Below, in pieces: positions 56,839-64,000 of a stretch of 64,000 nucleotides of DNA (its first letter is position 1; each line of letters begins with the position of its first letter). The stretch spans positions 3,406,501 to 3,470,500 of the forward strand of contig NZ_CP108356.1 of assembly GCF_036237315.1 (NCBI RefSeq). The letters are read 5' to 3'. The stretch comes from Streptomyces sp. NBC_01351. Lineage in GTDB: Bacteria; Actinomycetota; Actinomycetes; Streptomycetales; Streptomycetaceae. Made by a program: the position numbers and the translations under genes. The notes beneath the pieces are model-generated. The model had not been told where the DNA came from and ran no database searches. It was given only the letters and a program-made list of their open reading frames with translations.

Positions 56839-59800
56839 TCAGACCTCTTCGACGCTGCTCGGCTCGCGCCGGGACAGGTCGATACCGAGCTCCTCCGCCG
56901 CGCGGAAGACGTCCTCGTCGGTGTCGCGCATCTCGATGGACATGCCGTCCGAGGACAGCACCTCCACGTTGAGGCAGAGCGACTGCATTTCCTTGATGAG
57001 CACCTTGAAGGACTCGGGAATGCCCGGCTCGGGGATGTTCTCGCCCTTGACGATGGCCTCGTAGACCTTCACGCGGCCGGTGACGTCATCGGACTTGATG
57101 GTCAGCAGCTCCTGGAGGGCGTAAGCGGCGCCATAAGCCTCGAGCGCCCACACCTCCATCTCACCGAAGCGCTGGCCACCGAACTGCGCCTTACCACCCA
57201 GCGGCTGCTGCGTGATCATCGAGTACGGACCGGTCGACCGAGCGTGGAGCTTGTCGTCGACCAGGTGGTGGAGCTTGAGGATGTACATGTACCCGATCGA
57301 GATCGGGTCCGGGAACGGCTCGCCGGAGCGGCCGTCGAACAGACGCGCCTTGCCGGACGACTGGACCAGGCGGTCGCCGTCACGGTTCGGGATGGTGTGC
57401 TCGAAGAGGCCCGCGAGCTCGTCCTCGCGCGCACCGTCGAACACCGGGGTGGCGACGTTGGTACCGGGCGCGACCTTGTCGGCACCGATGACCTTCAGAC
57501 GCTCGGCCCACTCCTCGCCGAGGCCGGAGACGTCCCAGCCGCGGCTGGCGAGCCAGCCGAGGTGGATCTCCAGGACCTGTCCCGGGTTCATTCGGGACGG
57601 GACACCCAGCGGGTTCAGGATGATGTCGACCGGCGTGCCGTCCTCAAGGAAGGGCATGTCCTCGATCGGAAGGATCTTGGAGATGACACCCTTGTTGCCG
57701 TGGCGGCCGGCGAGCTTGTCACCATCGGTGATCTTGCGCTTCTGGGCGACGTAGACGCGGACCAGCTGGTTCACGCCCGGAGGAAGCTCGTCGCCCTCCT
57801 CGCGGTCGAAGACGCGGACACCGATGACCTTGCCGATCTCACCGTGAGGGACCTTGAGCGAGGTGTCACGCACCTCGCGGGCCTTCTCACCGAAGATCGC
57901 GCGGAGCAGGCGCTCCTCCGGGGTCAGCTCGGTCTCACCCTTGGGCGTGACCTTGCCGACCAGGATGTCGCCGGCGACGACGTCCGCACCGATGCGGATG
58001 ATGCCGCGCTCGTCGAGGTCCGCGAGGACCTCCTCGGAGACGTTCGGGATGTCCCGGGTGATCTCCTCGGGGCCGAGCTTGGTGTCACGGGCGTCGACCT
58101 CGTGCTCCTCGATGTGGATCGAGGAGAGGACGTCGTCCTGCACGAGGCGCTGCGACAGGATGATCGCGTCCTCGTAGTTGTGACCTTCCCACGGCATGAA
58201 CGCGACGAGCAGGTTCTTGCCGAGGGCCATCTCGCCCTCTTCGGTCGCCGGTCCGTCGGCGAGGACCTGGGACTCGATGATCCGGTCGCCCTCGTTGACG
58301 ATGACCTTCTGGTTGACCGAGGTGCCCTGGTTCGAGCGGGAGAACTTGGCGACGCGGTACGTGGTGTACGTGCCGTCGTCGTTGGCGACGGTGATGTAGT
58401 CGGCCGAGACCTCCTGGACGACACCGTCCTTCTCCGCACGGATCGAGTCACCGGCGTCGACCGCACAGCGGTACTCCATGCCGGTGCCGACGAGCGGGGC
58501 CTCCGCCTTGATGAGCGGAACGGCCTGGCGCATCATGTTCGCGCCCATGAGGGCACGGTTGGCGTCGTCGTGCTCCAGGAAGGGGATCATCGCGGTCGCG
58601 ACGGACACCATCTGGCGCGGGGAGACGTCCATGTAGTCGACGTCGTCGCCGGCGATGTAGTCGATCTCGCCACCACGACGGCGAACCAGAACGCGGTTCT
58701 CGGTGAAGCGCATCTCGTCGTTCAGGCCGGCGTTGGCCTGGGCGATGACGAAGCGGTCTTCCTCGTCGGCCGTCAGGTAGTCGACCTCGTCGGTGACGAC
58801 GCCGTCGATGACCTTGCGGTACGGCGTCTCGACGAAGCCGAACGCGTTGACGCGGCCGTAGGACGCGAGCGAGCCGATCAGACCGATGTTCGGGCCTTCA
58901 GGGGTCTCGATCGGGCACATGCGGCCGTAGTGCGACGGGTGAACGTCACGGACCTCGAAGCCGGCCCGCTCACGGGACAGACCACCGGGACCCAGAGCCG
59001 AGAGACGACGCTTGTGCGTCAGACCCGACAGCGGGTTGTTCTGGTCCATGAACTGCGACAGCTGGCTGGTGCCGAAGAACTCCTTGATGGAGGCGACGAC
59101 CGGCCGGATGTTGATCAGGGTCTGCGGCGTGATGGCCTCGACGTCCTGGGTCGTCATCCGCTCGCGGACGACGCGCTCCATACGAGCCAGACCCGTGCGG
59201 ACCTGGTTCTGGATGAGCTCGCCGACGTTGCGCAGACGACGGTTGCCGAAGTGGTCGATGTCGTCGGTCTCGACGACGATCGAACGACCCGACTCACCGG
59301 TGGTCTCGGTCTCGCCCGCGTGGAGCTTCACGAGGTACTTGATGGTCGCGATGACGTCGTCGGTGGTGAGCACACCGGCGTCGAGCGGCTCGTCCGCGCC
59401 GAGCTTCTTGTTCACCTTGTAGCGGCCGACCTTGGCGAGGTCGTAGCGCTTCGGGTTGAAGTAGAGGTTCTCGAGCAGCGTCTGAGCGGCCTCGCGGGTC
59501 GGCGGTTCGCCCGGACGCAGCTTGCGGTAGATGTCGAGCAGCGCGTCGTCCTGGCCCTGGGTGTGGTCCTTCTCCAGGGTGGCGCGCATGGACTCGTACT
59601 CGCCGAACTCCTCGAGGATCTGCTCGGTGGTCCAGCCGAGAGCCTTCAGGAGGACGGTGACGGACTGCTTGCGCTTGCGGTCGATGCGGACACCGACCAT
59701 GTCGCGCTTGTCGATCTCCATCTCCAGCCAGGCACCCCGGGACGGGATGATCTTGGCGGAGAAGATGTCCTTGTCGGACGTCTTGTCGATCGAGGAGTCG

Positions 59801-60321
59801 AAGTAGACACCAGGGGAACGGACAAGCTGCGACACGACGACACGCTCGGTGCCGTTGATGACGAAGGTGCCCTTGTTGGTCATGAGCGGGAAATCGCCCA
59901 TGAAGACCGTCTGAGACTTGATCTCTCCGGTCTCGTTGTTCGTGAACTCGGCAGTAACGAACAGCGGAGCCGCGAACGTGAAGTCGCGCTCCTTGCACTC
60001 GTCGACTGAGTTCTTCGCCGGCTCGAAACGGTGGTCGCGGAAGGTCAGCGACATCGACCCGGAGAAGTCCTCGATCGGCGAGATCTCCTCGAAGATCTCT
60101 TCCAGACCGGACTTGGTGGGGACGTCCTGTCCACTCTCAAGCGCCGACTCGACGCGAGACTTCCAGGCGGCATTACCGAGCAGCCAGTCAAAGCTTTCGG
60201 TCTGCAGCGCCAGGAGGTTCGGAACCTCGAGGGGCTCCTTGATCTTTGCAAAGGAGATGCGCAGCGGGGCAGTGCTGGCACCGGTGTTCGTATTGGTCGA
60301 GGCGTTGCGCGAGGCGGCCAA
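56839..60321 (-). CDS. rpoB: RNA polymerase beta subunit
   Basis: The 1160-residue subunit has an intact rifampicin region, [20 protein letters not shown], followed by [11 protein letters not shown]; key H and S residues look wild type. I chose the TTG at 60321 (MAASRNAS) because GGAAGGA lies 8 nt before it and the length fits the family; a TTG at 60405 is less likely. The ~180-nt leader starts at a strong promoter. Confidence 0.97.
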   Translation of the reverse strand: MAASRNASTNTNTGASTAPLRISFAKIKEPLEVPNLLALQTESFDWLLGNAAWKSRVESALESGQDVPTKSGLEEIFEEISPIEDFSGSMSLTFRDHRFEPAKNSVDECKERDFTFAAPLFVTAEFTNNETGEIKSQTVFMGDFPLMTNKGTFVINGTERVVVSQLVRSPGVYFDSSIDKTSDKDIFSAKIIPSRGAWLEMEIDKRDMVGVRIDRKRKQSVTVLLKALGWTTEQILEEFGEYESMRATLEKDHTQGQDDALLDIYRKLRPGEPPTREAAQTLLENLYFNPKRYDLAKVGRYKVNKKLGADEPLDAGVLTTDDVIATIKYLVKLHAGETETTGESGRSIVVETDDIDHFGNRRLRNVGELIQNQVRTGLARMERVVRERMTTQDVEAITPQTLINIRPVVASIKEFFGTSQLSQFMDQNNPLSGLTHKRRLSALGPGGLSRERAGFEVRDVHPSHYGRMCPIETPEGPNIGLIGSLASYGRVNAFGFVETPYRKVIDGVVTDEVDYLTADEEDRFVIAQANAGLNDEMRFTENRVLVRRRGGEIDYIAGDDVDYMDVSPRQMVSVATAMIPFLEHDDANRALMGANMMRQAVPLIKAEAPLVGTGMEYRCAVDAGDSIRAEKDGVVQEVSADYITVANDDGTYTTYRVAKFSRSNQGTSVNQKVIVNEGDRIIESQVLADGPATEEGEMALGKNLLVAFMPWEGHNYEDAIILSQRLVQDDVLSSIHIEEHEVDARDTKLGPEEITRDIPNVSEEVLADLDERGIIRIGADVVAGDILVGKVTPKGETELTPEERLLRAIFGEKAREVRDTSLKVPHGEIGKVIGVRVFDREEGDELPPGVNQLVRVYVAQKRKITDGDKLAGRHGNKGVISKILPIEDMPFLEDGTPVDIILNPLGVPSRMNPGQVLEIHLGWLASRGWDVSGLGEEWAERLKVIGADKVAPGTNVATPVFDGAREDELAGLFEHTIPNRDGDRLVQSSGKARLFDGRSGEPFPDPISIGYMYILKLHHLVDDKLHARSTGPYSMITQQPLGGKAQFGGQRFGEMEVWALEAYGAAYALQELLTIKSDDVTGRVKVYEAIVKGENIPEPGIPESFKVLIKEMQSLCLNVEVLSSDGMSIEMRDTDEDVFRAAEELGIDLSRREPSSVEEV

Positions 60322-60499
60322 GAGGGGGTCCTTCCGAGGGCTCGGACTCACTACGCGCGTACCGGTCCCAGCCGACACATAGGACCAACCTCCCAATCCG
60401 GCCAAAAGACCAGGTCAGGACGGTTCAATCACGTGTGCTTCAGCGTGGGCATGTCCCTGGCGACGGGCAGGGGACAGCTAACAGGCAGCGCAAAGGGTC

Positions 60500-60528
60500 A
60501 GTGTAGCCACTCGGCTCACTGATGTCCA
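60500..60528 (-). promoter_or_regulatory. Promoter of rpoB-rpoC
   Basis: TGGACA (60528-60523) and TACACT (60505-60500) are 17 nt apart on the minus strand, a strong HrdB match. It lets rpoBC be made apart from rplJL. The stretch 60529-60810 holds no clear gene. Confidence 0.68.
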
Positions 60529-60810
60529 GACCAGGTTTCCGGAAACCGGCAACAGGCCTTCCCCATGTCGTAACGTCGCGACCCTCGTACACAGAGCGCG
60601 TATCAGTACTGCCCTCTTCGTAGCCGATCCATGCCTCGGATCTCGGATCGAGGTGGTCGTGCTGCCGACGGGACTGAGAATTGCGCGCCTGGTCCCGTTC
60701 GTCAAGGCCCCCTGCTCCGTGCGGATCATCCTGGGACCCGTCTGCGGAGCAACGATGATCACCCTACTCCCCAACGAGACAGGGGCAAGTCAGGCACTGC
60801 GGATACGCCA

Positions 60811-60864
60811 AAGGGCGACCACCCTTACGGGTGATCGCCCTTGGTTGGGGCCCTAGAGGGCCCC
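60811..60864 (-). terminator. Two hairpins after rplL
   Basis: The first, GGGGCCC-TAGA-GGGCCCC (60847-60864), lies just past the rplL stop; the second, AAGGGCGA..TCGCCCTT with CACCC/GGGTG (60811-60842), follows. Together they likely reduce read-through into rpoB, a known feature of this operon in bacteria. Confidence 0.78.
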
Positions 60865-60871
60865 AGAGGTG

Positions 60872-61255
60872 TTACTTGACCTCGACGGCCGCACCGGCGC
60901 CCTTGAGGGACTCGGCAGCCTTCTCGGCGGCCTCCTTGGTGACCTTCTCGAGGACCGGCTTCGGAGCGCCGTCGACGAGGTCCTTGGCCTCCTTCAGACC
61001 CAGGGAGGTCAGCTCACGCACGACCTTGATGACCTGGATCTTCTTGTCGCCGGCACCGGTGAGGATGACGTCGAACTCGTCCTGCTCCTCGGCGGCCTCG
61101 GCAACGGCGCCCGGACCGGCAACGCCGGCAACGGCGACGGCCGCGGCGGCGGTGACGTCGAACTTCTCCTCGAAGGCCTTCACGAACTCGGAGAGCTCGA
61201 TGAGGGTCATCTCCTCGAACTGGGCGAGGAGGTCGTCCTGAGAGAGCTTCGCCAT
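60872..61255 (-). CDS. rplL: 50S ribosomal protein bL12
   Basis: The 127-residue stalk protein binds translation GTPases. N-terminal dimer region, an Ala/Val/Gly hinge (about 37-55), and the C-terminal domain with [16 protein letters not shown] are present. ATG at 61255 is chosen (MAKLSQDDL). It follows rplJ, with a 9-bp hairpin between. Confidence 0.98.
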   Translation of the reverse strand: MAKLSQDDLLAQFEEMTLIELSEFVKAFEEKFDVTAAAAVAVAGVAGPGAVAEAAEEQDEFDVILTGAGDKKIQVIKVVRELTSLGLKEAKDLVDGAPKPVLEKVTKEAAEKAAESLKGAGAAVEVK

Positions 61256-61324
61256 GATGGGCGATCCTTCCACTAATTCGGCAGGTGCCGGATGTATATA
61301 GAGGCGGGCGTAACGGCCCGCTAC

Positions 61325-61350
61325 GACCCACGCACTAGGCGGCGTGGGTC
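61325..61350 (-). other. 9-bp hairpin between rplJ and rplL
   Basis: GACCCACGC pairs with GCGTGGGTC around an 8-nt loop, just past rplJ. The left arm matches the GACCCACGC in the rpsJ and rpsL leader hairpins. It may be a processing site allowing more bL12 than uL10. Confidence 0.65.
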
Positions 61351-61365
61351 AATGCGCGAGCCGAA

Positions 61366-61896
61366 TTACTCGGCACCGCCCTGCTCGGCGAGCTTGACGC
61401 GAAGAGCTTCCGCAGTGCGGACGAACTTCGACGGCAGCGCCTGGAAGAGCGAGGCAGCCTGAGACTGCTTGCCCTTGAACGCGCCGGCCAGCTTGCTGAG
61501 CAGAACCTCGCGGGACTCGAGGTCCGCAAGCTTCTTGATGTCGTCGGCGGAGAGAGCCTTACCGTCAAGGACACCGGCCTTGATGATGAGGTTCGGGTTC
61601 TCCTTGGCGAAGTCACGCAGGGCCTTCGCCGACTCCACCGGGTCACCGGTGATGAAGGCGACCGCGGTCGGACCAGCGAAGTGCTCGTCCAGCGCGGTGA
61701 TCCCGGCCTGGTTGGCCGCAATCTTGGTCAGCGTGTTCTTCACCACGGCGTACTGGGCGTTCTCACCAAGGGAGCGACGCAGCGTCTTGAGCTGCGCGAC
61801 GGTGAGACCCCGGTACTCGGTCAGCACGGCGGCGTTGGAGCTCTGGAACGCGTCCTTGAGCTCGGCCACCGATGCAGCCTTGTTGGGCGTCGGCAT
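61366..61896 (-). CDS. rplJ: 50S ribosomal protein uL10
   Basis: The 176-residue protein is uL10, base of the bL12 stalk. It begins [23 protein letters not shown] at 61896 gives family length, and a reading to 62412 is spurious. It likely represses its own operon through the leader upstream. Confidence 0.97.
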   Translation of the reverse strand: MPTPNKAASVAELKDAFQSSNAAVLTEYRGLTVAQLKTLRRSLGENAQYAVVKNTLTKIAANQAGITALDEHFAGPTAVAFITGDPVESAKALRDFAKENPNLIIKAGVLDGKALSADDIKKLADLESREVLLSKLAGAFKGKQSQAASLFQALPSKFVRTAEALRVKLAEQGGAE

Positions 61897-62101
61897 GGTG
61901 CGTTCGCCTCCTTCCGGGTGATGAGGACCGCTCAGAAGGGGCTGACAAACAAAAACGCCCCGGCGTAGGCGCCAGGGCGTAGCTCTACCGAACGAAGTTC
62001 GGGAACTTTCCACAGTCACCTGCGCGGGTCGTCCGCAGTCAGCGGATCCTTCGGCCACCACACCCTTGCAGGCACGGCAACGACCAGCGGTCTTTGGCTT
62101 C
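61897..62101 (-). ncRNA. L10 leader with intrinsic terminator hairpin
   Basis: The leader ends in a hairpin ACGCCC-GGCG/CGCC-GGGCGT (61951-61980) followed on the minus strand by TTTTTG, an intrinsic terminator ~55 nt before rplJ. Upstream sequence can fold in other ways. This is the layout of L10 leaders, where uL10-bL12 binding controls transcription. The 5' end is inferred from the promoter. Confidence 0.7.
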
Positions 62102-62107
62102 TGTGGA

Positions 62108-62137
62108 AGCGTACGTGAAGGGGCCCAGTCGAGGCAA
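62108..62137 (-). promoter_or_regulatory. Promoter of rplJ-rplL
   Basis: TTGCCT (62137-62132) and TACGCT (62113-62108) are 18 nt apart on the minus strand. TACGCT is the same -10 as at rpsL. Confidence 0.6.
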
Positions 62138-62156
62138 ATCGCCTCAGGAGCCGAGC

Positions 62157-63062
62157 TCAGGAGCCGTCCAGCCCTCCCAGTCCGGCGTCCCGCAGCGTCT
62201 TGTCGGCCTCCTTCAGGTCCGCGTCGGCGTCCTTGAGCGTGTCGCCGATGCCCTTCATCACGGCGTCGAAGTCGGCCACCTGGTCCGCGGGCGGCGCTGC
62301 GACGGGTGCGGCCGTGCCGTAGTCGGAGAACTTCGCCGAGACCTTCGTCGTGCCGTCCTTGGTCACCTGCACCGTCTCGACGCGGACGGGGTACCCGTCC
62401 TTGCCGATCCACAGGTCCACGTCGATGCCGGTGTACTCCTTCAGCGCCTCGTGGAGGTACTGGCGGTTCGCCTCCTCCATCACCTTGGTGGAGTCGTCCG
62501 CTGCGAGCAGGTCCGCGTTGGTGAGGCTGCTCTTGTAGTGCCCGGCCTCGACGCCGTCGGTCTGCTCGGTGCCGACCAGCGTGACCTTCTGCTGGCCCAG
62601 GAGCAGCGCGAGGTAGTCGGCCGGGTCGTCGTTGAACCGGTGGCGGGGCTTCCCGTCCTTGTTCAGGTTCATCTTCATCCAGGACTTGCCCTCCAGGGGC
62701 TTGTCCATGTGGGTGTAGATGTCGTCGCCCAGCATGATCTGGCTGCCTGCGCCCGCGCCCTTGGCGTCGATGCCGGTACTGGCCGGGTACCAGCCCTTCG
62801 TACCGGTGAGCTGCTCGGACTTTCCGTCGGCGGTGGTGACGGTCATGTCGTACTTGGCGAACTTCGCGGCCGCCGTCTTCAGGTACGACGCCTTCACCGC
62901 GTCCGCGGGCTGCTGCGCCTCGGCCGTGGCCTTGCCGTCGGCCTTCCCGCCGGCCTTGTCGCCCCCGCCGCAGGCCGTGAGGCCGCCCACGAGCAGTGCG
63001 GCCCCCGCCGCGGCGACACCGGCCCTGGTCAGGGCGTGCTTGTGCATCTGGTTCTCCCCCAT
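62157..63062 (-). CDS. Lipoprotein, LppX/LprG-like fold probable
   Basis: The 301-residue protein has a lipobox LTAC (C31) after a hydrophobic signal. The mature part (residues ~50-260) is beta-rich with WYPASTGID and [12 protein letters not shown], similar in layout to actinobacterial lipid- or sugar-binding lipoproteins. The C-terminal ~35 residues are helical and acidic. It is related to the next lipoprotein. Start at 63062 or 63047. Confidence 0.75.
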   Translation of the reverse strand: MGENQMHKHALTRAGVAAAGAALLVGGLTACGGGDKAGGKADGKATAEAQQPADAVKASYLKTAAAKFAKYDMTVTTADGKSEQLTGTKGWYPASTGIDAKGAGAGSQIMLGDDIYTHMDKPLEGKSWMKMNLNKDGKPRHRFNDDPADYLALLLGQQKVTLVGTEQTDGVEAGHYKSSLTNADLLAADDSTKVMEEANRQYLHEALKEYTGIDVDLWIGKDGYPVRVETVQVTKDGTTKVSAKFSDYGTAAPVAAPPADQVADFDAVMKGIGDTLKDADADLKEADKTLRDAGLGGLDGS

Positions 63063-63135
63063 GGTGGTGCTTTCTTTCCGGTGGTGCTGTCCGTGCTGCG
63101 AAGGCGCGGGGCAGGTCAGACCCCGCTCGGGCCGG

Positions 63136-64000
63136 TCAGGCGCCGGCGCCGGCCTTGCCCAGTTCCTGGAGCATGGCGAAGAGGTCGAGCGTCTCGTTCT
63201 CCGGCGGGGCCTGGACGGTGGCCGCCGAGCCGTAGTCCGAGTAGTGGGCGTCGATCGTCATGGTCCCCTCGGGCGTGCCGATGCCGAACTTCATCTGGGC
63301 CGGGTAGCCGTTCTTGTCGACCCACACGTCCATGTCGTAGCCCTTGATGCCGGCCTTCTTCATGGCCTCGGTCAGCTGCGCCCGCTCGGCCTCCGTCAGC
63401 CCCTTGGACTCCTGGTTGGCCGCGAGCATCTCCTCGAAGGTCAGCGTGCCCTTGTAGTGCGTGGTGTCCACGCCCTCGACCTTCTCGGCGCCGACGCTCT
63501 TCACGTTCGGCGAGGCGAGCAGCAGGGCGAGCTGCTTGGCGGGGTCCTGGCTCTGCTCCATGCCGCCCATGCCGCCGAGCTTCTTCATCGCCTCCGCGTC
63601 GCCCGAGGCCGCCGCGGCGGCGTTCAGGTCGAGCTTCATCCAGCGCTTGCCCGCCATCTCCTCCGGCATCGGCGAGTCGGCCGGCATCTCCACGAACATG
63701 ACGTTGTTCGACATGATCATGCGCACGGGCCCCTCGCCCTTGCCGACCGCGCCCTTCACGGTGATGTCCATGACGTTCGGGTCCCAGCCCTGCACGCCCG
63801 TCATCTCCATCGTCTCGCCCCCGCCGAGGGCGGCCGGCGTCGAGATCGTCATGCGCACCTTGGCCGACTTCGCGGCGGAGGTCTTCTTGTAGGCCGCCGA
63901 GAGGGCCTCGGTGGCGGAGCCGCCGGCCGCGGGCGCGCTGGGCTGCGCGGACGCGTCGGCCGCCTTGCCCGCGTCGTCCTTCTTGCCGCTCTGACATGCC
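63136..64000 (-). CDS. Related lipoprotein, 5' end outside window
   Basis: At least 288 codons are present. The window edge cuts just before the lipobox; the visible start reads ACQSGKKDDAGK, so the signal peptide lies outside. The body has VWVDKNGYPAQMKFGIGTPE, matching the same region of the gene at 62157, so the two are probably duplicates. Function unknown; lipid or carrier binding is likely. Confidence 0.75.
   Translation of the reverse strand, partial: ACQSGKKDDAGKAADASAQPSAPAAGGSATEALSAAYKKTSAAKSAKVRMTISTPAALGGGETMEMTGVQGWDPNVMDITVKGAVGKGEGPVRMIMSNNVMFVEMPADSPMPEEMAGKRWMKLDLNAAAAASGDAEAMKKLGGMGGMEQSQDPAKQLALLLASPNVKSVGAEKVEGVDTTHYKGTLTFEEMLAANQESKGLTEAERAQLTEAMKKAGIKGYDMDVWVDKNGYPAQMKFGIGTPEGTMTIDAHYSDYGSAATVQAPPENETLDLFAMLQELGKAGAGA

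Noticed and set aside
60322-60405. Longer RpoB start at 60405
   Set aside because: It adds 28 unconserved residues; TTG at 60321 has a good ribosome binding site and gives the family length.

Overview
The window is chromosomal DNA from a high-GC actinomycete, almost certainly Streptomyces. This rests on GC-saturated third codon positions, frequent GTG and TTG starts, a Wbl (WhiB-like) protein, a 397-residue EF-Tu, an RpoB of about 1160 residues, and the actinobacterial order of ribosomal operons. No accession or search was used; the genus call comes from family knowledge.

Layout. (1) 1-16761, minus strand: the S10, spc and alpha operons run from rpsJ (right) through rplC-D-W-B, rpsS, rplV, rpsC, rplP, rpmC, rpsQ, rplN-X-E, rpsN, rpsH, rplF-R, rpsE, rpmD, rplO, secY, adk, map, infA, rpmJ, rpsM, rpsK, rpoA and rplQ to the start of truA at the left edge. 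(2) 16815-27378: a cell-envelope island with a membrane-anchored protein, a secreted amidase with three C-terminal repeats, a GT-C enzyme, two GT2 glycosyltransferases, a DUF2304 protein, rmlD, a 49-codon rmlB remnant, rmlA and a small lipoprotein. (3) 27488-32161, minus: the str operon rpsL-rpsG-fusA-tuf with leader and promoter. (4) 32274-50143: an accessory block of about 17 kb that encodes a non-contractile phage tail, its regulators and a lysis cassette, with no head, packaging or integration genes. (5) 50289-52751: a YfhO-type membrane protein. (6) 52842-62137, minus: rplJ-rplL-rpoB-rpoC with an L10 leader. (7) 62157-64000, minus: two related lipoproteins, the second cut by the window edge.

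The most interesting system is block 4. Its gene order is XRE regulator (minus strand), Wbl protein, Cys-rich protein, small HTH protein, a long hairpin, tail terminator, tail tube, chaperone with a probable -1 frameshift extension, an opposed gene, a small ORF, three tape-measure-like genes, distal tail protein, three paralogous fibres, a tail-associated protein, two more tail proteins, a repeat cluster, endolysin and two small membrane proteins. This is what a flexible (F-type) tailocin, a phage-tail-like bacteriocin, should look like. It sits between essential operons instead of at a tRNA attachment site, and every gene looks intact. Two promoters in the block share an identical design (TTGCGC, 17 nt, CACAGT over a TTGCG/CGCAA dyad). 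A third has a LexA-like box (GAAC-N4-GTTC) in its spacer, which suggests SOS control of the distal tail and lysis genes.

How parts fit: the Wbl, HTH and XRE proteins are the likely switch; the tail genes build the particle; the three fibres supply alternative tips; the amidase and holin-like proteins release it. The envelope-sugar genes in block 2 could shape the surface polymers such fibres recognise, but that link is only inference.
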